Source: Polychytrium aggregatum (taxonomy: Eukaryota > Chytridiomycota > Chytridiomycetes > Polychytriales). Taken from it: 64,000 nucleotides of DNA. The DNA lies in contig NW_026516208.1 in assembly GCF_025602895.1 (NCBI RefSeq), forward strand, positions 434,001 to 498,000, read 5' to 3'. This document shows positions 57,826 to 64,000 of the stretch, piece by piece. Numbering within the stretch: position 1 is the first letter of the stretch; each line of letters starts with the position of its first letter. A model generated the notes under the pieces. It saw only the letters and a list, made by a program, of their open reading frames with translations, was not told the origin of the DNA and did not search any database. The position numbers were made by a program, and so were the translations under genes.

Positions 57826-58674
57826 ATGAGCGACATCCCCTCTCGATTGTCTCCTCCTCTTCGCGGTGAAGCATTGGCAACCCTGTTCCAGTCTCCGCCC
57901 AACAACAAAACCATCTGTCAATGCATGAAGTGCAGAACGGGCGAACAAGCCTACAACATCGTCTCGACAACAACATACTACAATCACTACTATATCTACG
58001 GGTTTCCTCCCGAGGTTCCCCAAGTCCGTAATTACAGCACCTCCACCACAACAAGTCAGCCCTCCAACACTTCTGTCAATCCCCTCTGGCCCCGGGCTCC
58101 AGTTCGCCGTTCCCAAGTCGTCATCCGGGAGATATCTTCGCCGCTCCCTCAGCCGAACCAATCGATGAAAAAATGGACCCATCCTCATCCAAGCACACTG
58201 TTCTTACACCCCTTTGCCGAAAAATGATAGATCCTGATCATTTTGGTTTCTCTCGAAAATGGTATCGAAGAAATCGACCCGTTTTGCCTGGGAATCGTCG
58301 AGGTCATGACTGACTGCAACACGTCCGATAGAGCGATCAAGGAGATTCTCAAATATATTGGCATATATACTGGAAACCCCGTGCCCACCATCCCGAGTCT
58401 TTACAAAATCCGAAAACGCATGGACCAATTATCAACAGAGAGCGCAGTTTCTCTTCCTTGTTGCCGAAACAGCTGTATTGCCTTTGATGTCGATCATCAA
58501 TCGGAGAGAACATGCCCGCATTGTGGAGAAAATCGGGGTTTAAGCTTTCGAAAGGTTCTCTCGAATGGCGAGATTCAACTTTCTGAAAAGAACGCCCAGA
58601 CTTATACGTACTATGAGTTTATACCCAAGCTCCAAAGCCTTTATCAGAACCAGGAGTGGTTCGATTTGATTTGA
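57826..58674 (+). pseudogene. N-terminal fragment of a CACTA/Plavaka-type transposase
   Basis: The frame from 57826 (MSDIPSRLSPPLRGE) has a Cys cluster CQCMKCRTGEQ followed by NIVSTTTYYNHY. After two adjacent stops (58225-58230) the same frame resumes with YKIRKRM, SLPCCRNSCIAF, CPHCGENRG and YEFIPKLQSLYQNQEW. These match the known order of fungal Tnp2/Plavaka (EnSpm/CACTA) transposases: a C-x-C-x2-C start, a CxxxC...CPxCG finger, then IPxLQxLxxN. The catalytic core is absent. A broken relic; alternatively the stops lie in an intron. Confidence 0.6.
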
Positions 58675-59782
58675 TGATGCACCGAGCCACTCGTGCCCCC
58701 GAACCAGGTGAGACATTCTCCAGATTTCCCATCAACAATCGTCCATCATCAATACCCCATCAGTGAGCCCATACTACATATCGGTCTACGCTCGAGCGTT
58801 CTGGTCTTGTTCTCGTCTGCTGAATATTCACCATCTTCTGCGGATATACCACTCCATTCCCTCATTACTCCACAGGAATAGTGATGGATTTCGACAATCT
58901 CCCAAACTGGGCAAGGAGTACTGCCAGAACTGCACCGCACCTTCGTTTATGATTGCATAACTGCCTCGTAACTGACTGCCAATTGCACTTTGATTCTCAG
59001 TGTATCCATGGCTGGATACCGGTAAGTAATTTTCCAATTCTATTCAATTATTATGACTGCTGCAAATCAGCTTGGACAGCTGAATATAAGAAATTGTTCG
59101 CTATTTACAGCCATTTCCGTCGCCTGGGGAGCGGTCCGTGGGAGCGGTTCTGTCCAAGAGGCGAAGCAGTCGGGAGGCGAAGCAGGGCAGGGAGAGCCGC
59201 ACGGGAATGGGTTTGTGCAACCGCGCTAACCCTAAGAAATTCTGTGCGGAGCCGACACGGAAATTCGAGCCGGATGCATGGCTCGAGCCAGGACGTGCCA
59301 ATGGTCTGGGTCGCAGGATGAGTCGTTATGACTCACTTTGAGCCTGCTGACTTGGTCCCGAGTTACTCATCTTGGGCAGCACAGGTGGTCCCAAATTTTT
59401 CATCATCCTATCTTTCTCAAGTCAAGGTTTAGGGGGTCCACAGAAGCCTGCGCATTACTGGAGAGGGAATTGGGAGAGGAACAAGCCAGCTCCGAAGATC
59501 CAGAGGATAAGGAACTGGGGGGGGGGAAGAATTGTGCTCGAACAATACAACCGCACAGCGGGCGCCGGCACATTTATTTGGCCTCACAGGAGAAATAACG
59601 ACAGAAGAAGCAAGGGTGGCTTTGATAAACCATCACCGAGGCTCAATTCGGAGCCAGGACAAGGATATCGGCAACTCTGTTACATCGGAGTGTCAAGTAT
59701 AGAACCGATTTCAAGGAACCACATAGGTGGGCAAGGGGGGAGAGACAGACATTGATAGGGCGAACCTGGATTTCGGGCAAGC
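58675..59782. other. Stretch without a recognised gene
   Basis: Only short frames without domains. A GGGGGGGG run lies near 59519. Downstream side of the minus-strand secreted-protein gene. Confidence 0.5.
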
Positions 59783-61289
59783 TCAGGCGCAGTAGTAAAA
59801 GTCGTCGATGCAGCTCGTGTCAGCCGAGCAGACCTCCAGCTGAACCCATTTGCCGTGGAAGCAGTGAAGAATGTCGTTTTGGTTACCGCACGAGAACTTG
59901 GGGCCGCCCGAGCAAGAGCTGCCGCTGCTGGGCTGGCTGCCCCAGTCAGGAGTGGTGGTGGGGAAGGGAGCGGGATCCGTGGTAGTGGCGACGGGACCAG
60001 GACCGGTAGTGGTGACAATAGGACCAGGACCGGTAGTGGTGACAACGGGAGCGGTTGTGGTGACAACGGGAACGGTGGTGGTGGCCACAGGGACGGTGGT
60101 GGTTGTAGTGGTGGTGGTTTTGGTGGTCTTGGAAGGACCGCCGGTAGTCTTGGAGGGCTGGACACCAGTGGGCGCATAGCAGCCGTTGTGGGAGTTGGAC
60201 CATTGCTTCTGGACGACATAGCTCTTGCCATCGGTGCCGTAGACGGTGGCCTGCTGGGCATTGCAGAGATCACCGATCTCGCCGTTGGCCTCATTGTACC
60301 AGGCGATGGGAGCAGCGATGGTACTGCCGGTGGCGACACCGACAGCGGCATCGGTCAGAGCCTCGACGAGCTCGTGGGACGAGACGGACTGGAGGTTGTT
60401 GAGGGTCGAGGGATCGCTGCCACAGCCGCCAGCGCAGGAACCACCCTGGTCGGGCATGATGCCGTAGTAGAGGTACTTGGTCGAGCTGATGTCGGAGACA
60501 TCGATGGTGCTGTGGTAGGCGCAGAAAGTGGAGCAAGAGGCATCGCCGCCCATGGTGATGGTGTATCCAGGGGCAAAGTGGATGGGGTAGTAGGTGTTGG
60601 TGGTGGGCTTGAGGGTACCGCTCTGGACAAGGCCGCGGAGCCAGGTCTGCAATGAACAGGGGTATATGCAAGCCAGTTAGTAACAGCGTGTGAGATGTCG
60701 CTGGAACAGACACGGGCAGAGCAAGCAGTTCGGATCGAGTAATGTAGTGAATCGAGGGTGCCCGGGCGAGTGGGAATCATCGCTCAATTGGGTGCAATAC
60801 AAGCCAACACAGCGCGAACAGGAAGCATACCTTGATGTTGTCATCGGTGGTGGAGGTGCTGAGGCCAGAGTTCTGGGTGATCGAGCCCGAGAAGGTACCG
60901 GTGCCGATGTTCTGGGTGGGGGTGTTGTACTCGGAGAGCCAGCTGATGTAGGGAGAGCCAACGATGGCACCGTAGAAGGTATCCATCTCGTTCTGGTAGT
61001 TGACGTTGCCGCCGTAGTAGATGGGATGGACGTCGATGTTGGCGATGACCGGGCCGCCGTAGTAGGTCAGGCCGTTGGACGAGGCAGCGGCAATCTCCTC
61101 GACCTTGGGAGCAGGGAAGATGCCGTCCTTGTAGTGGATACCCTTCTGGCGAATGGCAGGCTTGGTGGGAGCAACGACGGGCTTGTGGGGCTTATGGGGC
61201 TTGTGTGTAGTGGTCTTGCGCTTGGGAGCAGCCGAGGCAGCTCCGGCGAGGGCAAGGAGCAGGACAACAGAGGACTTGATCGACAGCAT
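59783..61289 (-). CDS. Secreted protein, EXORDIUM/PHI-1-like core with Thr-rich linker and chitin-binding-like tail
   Basis: Two exons, 61289-60831 and 60646-59783, with a 184-nt GTATGC...CAG intron in phase 0, encode 440 residues. Signal peptide MLSIKSSVVLLLALAGAASA, then a His/Lys/Pro-rich stretch. The core has YYGGPVIANIDVHPIYYG, GIMPDQGGSCAGGCG, SSHELVEALTDAAVG and WYNEANGEIGDLC. The HE followed by EIGDLC layout resembles plant and microbial EXORDIUM/PHI-1 proteins; this assignment is tentative. A long Thr/Val/Pro repeat linker, likely O-glycosylated, leads to a C-terminal Cys module (DILHCFHGKWVQLEVC) similar to fungal carbohydrate-binding domains. A cell-wall or extracellular role is inferred. 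Confidence 0.72.
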
Positions 61290-62465
61290 GGCTGGGGAAG
61301 GGTTGGTGAGAGTAGTGGAGAGGCGGGTGTTGCTCCAAGAGGCGACTGGTCGAGCTCGGCGGCGGATGTGGTGCTGGTCGAAGGAGGCTGGGAACTGCAC
61401 CGGTATTTATGGCCCTCGAAACCCCATGCGGCACGCAGGATGCGAGGTGGATCCAGTTGGTCATGCGGGAGTGCAGCGGAGTGGAGGGATCACGCCCCAA
61501 ATGGAGATGGTGCCGCCGAGGAAGCATCCGAATGAAAGAACGCAAAGGACGGGACCCGGCGCGAGAAGCAGCAAAGTGTTTTGCCGACGGGGAAGATGCA
61601 GGCAAACGGCAGTGTGCACTTCAGTTGATGAATGGCGCTGGGTGTATTCTGTGCTGGATGCAACCAAATGGACTGCTGTGGCGGTGGTCATGAGGACAGC
61701 TGGCAATCTGCCGGCGCAGCGTCCATGGCTGGCGAGTGCTGGGCCAGAGCAGCGATGCCAGACACAGAGGGGCGGACGGTCTGCCAGTGCGCATTGTGGA
61801 AAGCGACCGAAGGCTCGGAGGCGAGTATGCGCATGTTGGCGGACGATGCAATACGCCCCCAATGGAAAGCATCGATGGTGCAGGAGTCCAGCTGTTCTGT
61901 GATGCACGAGCATATATGCACTCGACTCTCGACGACAACGCATGCAAGACAGCAACCTCGCTGTATGGTGTGCTGACAAACGTCGGGTGTGGGTTCGCTT
62001 ACGATCAATGTACCAGCCCCGCAAAGATGCTTACAGCTGGGGATGGAATGCTGACTGGGCTGGTGAGGGTGGGGGCGGTGGAAGTGCCGCATCGATCATG
62101 TGCCAGCGTGAGAACGCGGGTGCATCTGTTCTGTCAGGCAAATGCTTCTTGGACCCGCATCCTTGAGCCGACCGAACATGGGCACACACGCCGCCGAGCA
62201 CCAGCAGCTGACGCAGGTGCCTCCCGCAAAATACGAGCGTCCTTGACAATTTCGTTGACGGTCTGCGCTCTGTTCCGGGCGCTTTGGTGGTGCCTCCGAG
62301 ACGAAAACGCAAGACGCTGGTCATATGAGAACGCAATGCAGTGGACAAGGGAAGCCGTCGAACCACCCACCGACGCTGGAGAGGGGGGGGGCACCGAGCA
62401 CAGGCCGCGGATCTCGGCGTAGGTCGTCAGTCGTCGGAGCACGACATTGATTGCTACAGTCAATC
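61290..62465. other. Intergenic, no supportable gene
   Basis: Promoter side of the secreted-protein gene. Many overlapping open frames on both strands, none with domains or consistent introns. A G-run lies near 62384. Confidence 0.5.
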
Positions 62466-62805
62466 CAGAAAGAAATGGGACAGTCATAGGCACCAGTGGG
62501 CAAGCCATGCGATTGTTTCCCGCCCTGGTTGGCAATCTCTCTGTGTGGTGCATCCACTCGACCACCTGGACAGTTCCATGGTGTGTCGATATCAAGATAC
62601 TCGGCCTTCTCGAGTCGCTTGGCTTCCCGGTATGTGAGCACACTTGGAGATCGAGTCGCTTGAATGCCGTCGCCGAGTCAGGCTGAAGTACAGCTGTTTG
62701 TCCAGCATGCCTCCATCGAACACATGGCGAATGTATTGCAAGAAGGAAGCCACCCCGGGGATCTTGGGACCTGGTGTGGGACTTGGTGTGGTGCTCATTC
62801 ATTCC
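62466..62805 (-). pseudogene. Fanzor remnant F4 (same deletion type as F3, more decayed)
   Basis: Minus-strand pieces STTPSPTPGPKIPG, FLQYIRHVFDGGMLDKQLYF and, one frame over, FKRLDLQVCSH with EAKRLEKAEYLDI. The internal junction before FKRLDLQVCSH is the same as in F3. The second Cys pair and the RD are lost. The 3' motif is TGTCCCATTTCTTTCTG (62466-62482 on the plus strand as its complement). Confidence 0.78.
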
Positions 62806-63514
62806 TGCAGACCAAGGATCTTGTGGGTGCTCTGGATCTACTTGGTCGCCTGGGTGGTGCCTTTCGCTTGCGGGGAGCCATCTGAGCGAGAAAGCGTCCT
62901 TGATTCAGATCCAGAAACGCATCCCTGAATGGCCATGGCCAGCGCGCGATGTGTCGAGTGATAGCATATTTGTCCAACGACCAAAACCCGGGGGGCCCGT
63001 TTTTCATTGGATTGACGACCATTCGCTGAAGCGGCGATGGGCGACCATGAAGCGATTTTTGCACCGTGATCAAGCGTCGGGCTCGGTCATGGACGGCGCT
63101 GGGGCCTCGTCGTGCCCAAAGCAAACTGTGCGAGCAACCTCATCATCGATCGATCGGTGCGGATGCAAGACCTTGTCCATCCAGGGCGGACTCACCGCCA
63201 ACGACCAAGGTTAGCGATCAAGGTCAACGACAATGGCCCATCAGTTGGTATTCAGCAAGCAACCCACTCGCGTGGGTACGATATATTTTGACACAGAAGC
63301 GTCCTGTTCTTCGGGGGAGGAATTGTAACAGGGTAACGGTACTGCAGACACAATCGGACGGGGCTCAGTCGTATAAATTTGAGTCAAGAAGATTGACACC
63401 AGCTGGTAGAAGCGACACCGAACAACAAAACGAGAAGGGTGATTACGCTTGTCAAGGGACTCTGCACAGCCTTATGTTCAACCTTCTGTTCAGCCTTGGA
63501 GAAACGTTACTCGT
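62806..63514. other. Intergenic, nothing recognised
   Basis: Short frames only, no domain. Downstream side of the polysaccharide deacetylase gene. Confidence 0.5.
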
Positions 63515-64000
63515 TTAAAGCATGGCAAGAGCAGCACACGCACACGCAAACGCAAAGGCAGGGAATAGGGTCAGTGCAGCGGATCGATGGGCGCCAGAGG
63601 GAACATTGGAAGTCGTGGGCGAGGCCGTGGCGGAGGCGCTGGTTGTGGTGGCGTTGATGGTGGTCGGGGACGGCAGGAGAGTGGTTGTGTTGGTGGCGGC
63701 GGCGGTTTTGGAGGTGGTGGTGATGGCTGAGCCATCGACATACCAGGGCATGTTCATGCAGGTTCCAATGGGAACGATGTTCAGGCTGATGTTGGCACGG
63801 TTCTGCTGGACATACTGGAGGATGCTGAGGATCACGCCGCTGGTGAAGGGGCTGATGTCGTGGCTGAGCGAGATGAAGCCCGGTCGGTTCGGGGCGAACC
63901 AGGATGAGATGACGGTGTTTTCGAGCGAAGCAGCGATGCTCGGGCTGGTTGTGGTCTGATCAGCAGCAAAGTCGTCCTTGGACCAGATGGTGACCGAGTA
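63515..64000 (-). CDS. Chitin/polysaccharide deacetylase, C-terminal part, GPI-anchored (partial)
   Basis: The frame is open from the window edge to the stop at 63515. It encodes the end of a NodB-type deacetylase fold (PNRPGFISLSHDISPFTSG, LNIVPIGTCMNMPWY), in which family members hydrolyse N-acetyl groups of chitin in the cell wall. A Thr/Ser-rich spacer and a hydrophobic tail (LFPAFAFACACAALAML) after a small-residue site (SGAHRSAA) form a GPI signal. The catalytic N-terminal motifs lie beyond the window, so activity cannot be judged. Confidence 0.75.
   Translation of the reverse strand, partial: YSVTIWSKDDFAADQTTTSPSIAASLENTVISSWFAPNRPGFISLSHDISPFTSGVILSILQYVQQNRANISLNIVPIGTCMNMPWYVDGSAITTTSKTAAATNTTTLLPSPTTINATTTSASATASPTTSNVPSGAHRSAALTLFPAFAFACACAALAML

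Noticed and set aside
60330-60370. HEXXH-type metalloprotease motif in the secreted protein
   Set aside because: The sequence is SSHELVEALTD, without the second His, so a zincin assignment is not supported.
59855-60655. 266-codon plus-strand Gly-rich ORF
   Set aside because: Antisense of the Thr-rich linker of the secreted protein; composition follows from the repeat.

Overview
This window looks like a gene-poor, repeat-rich stretch of a fungal genome, most likely an early-diverging zoosporic (chytrid-like) fungus. This is inferred from short GT-AG introns, a GPI-anchored chitin-deacetylase-type gene, Sel1-repeat proteins, eukaryotic tRNA genes with separable pol III terminators, chromodomain Ty3/gypsy elements, and several TnpB-like Fanzor copies. 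No rRNA, bacterial operon or CRISPR array is visible. The organism call is an inference and is not proven by any single gene.

Positions 1-21575 are a nest of Ty3/gypsy chromoviruses from three families (A, B, C). Family A (1-5517, + strand, left LTR cut by the window edge) sits inside a minus-strand family B copy (B1, 5518-8658). A second B copy (B2, LTRs 8659-8967 and 19894-20202) is split by an intact family C element (10581-16652, 5-bp target duplication GTCAG). A pol-less B derivative holding only gag plus an LTR follows (20203-21575). All three families join gag to pol through the same -1 frameshift heptamer GGGAAAC followed by a perfect or nearly perfect hairpin. A and B have a tRNA-type primer site (TGGTAGCATCGG). 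C lacks one and instead carries a 12-nt site complementary to its own predicted mRNA 5' end, as in Tf1-type self-priming elements.

Positions 21576-28365 hold an intact two-ORF APE-type LINE (LINE1) with 5' tandem repeats and a poly(A) tail. A second LINE family (LINE2) has one full-length copy (41270-46735, minus) and two fragments. The full copy lies exactly in the 5' end of a tRNA-Glu gene, with a 16-bp target duplication that rebuilt an intact tRNA-Glu next to tRNA-Gln. A tRNA-Val/tRNA-Ile pair lies on its other side.

The host-like genes are three Sel1-repeat proteins (29111-30667 minus, 31895-33577 plus, 51672-52838 minus), a DOMON plus copper type II monooxygenase of the dopamine-beta-hydroxylase/MOXD1 type (36010-38973 minus), an MFS anion:cation symporter with seven reconstructed exons (47937-50470 minus), a secreted protein with a Thr-rich linker and a chitin-binding-like tail (59783-61289 minus), and the C-terminus of a chitin/polysaccharide deacetylase (63515-64000 minus).

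The most notable system is a set of five Fanzor (eukaryotic TnpB-like RNA-guided nuclease) copies. One is full length with all catalytic positions present (54183-56555) and lies directly downstream of a truncated DD34E Tc1/mariner transposase (53105-53911). Four are broken (30870-31130, 31111-31660, 57142-57650, 62466-62805). The full copy and three of the broken ones share a short 3' motif that may mark the element right end or the guide-RNA locus. Two broken copies share the same internal deletion, and one belongs to a clearly different Fanzor/TnpB lineage.
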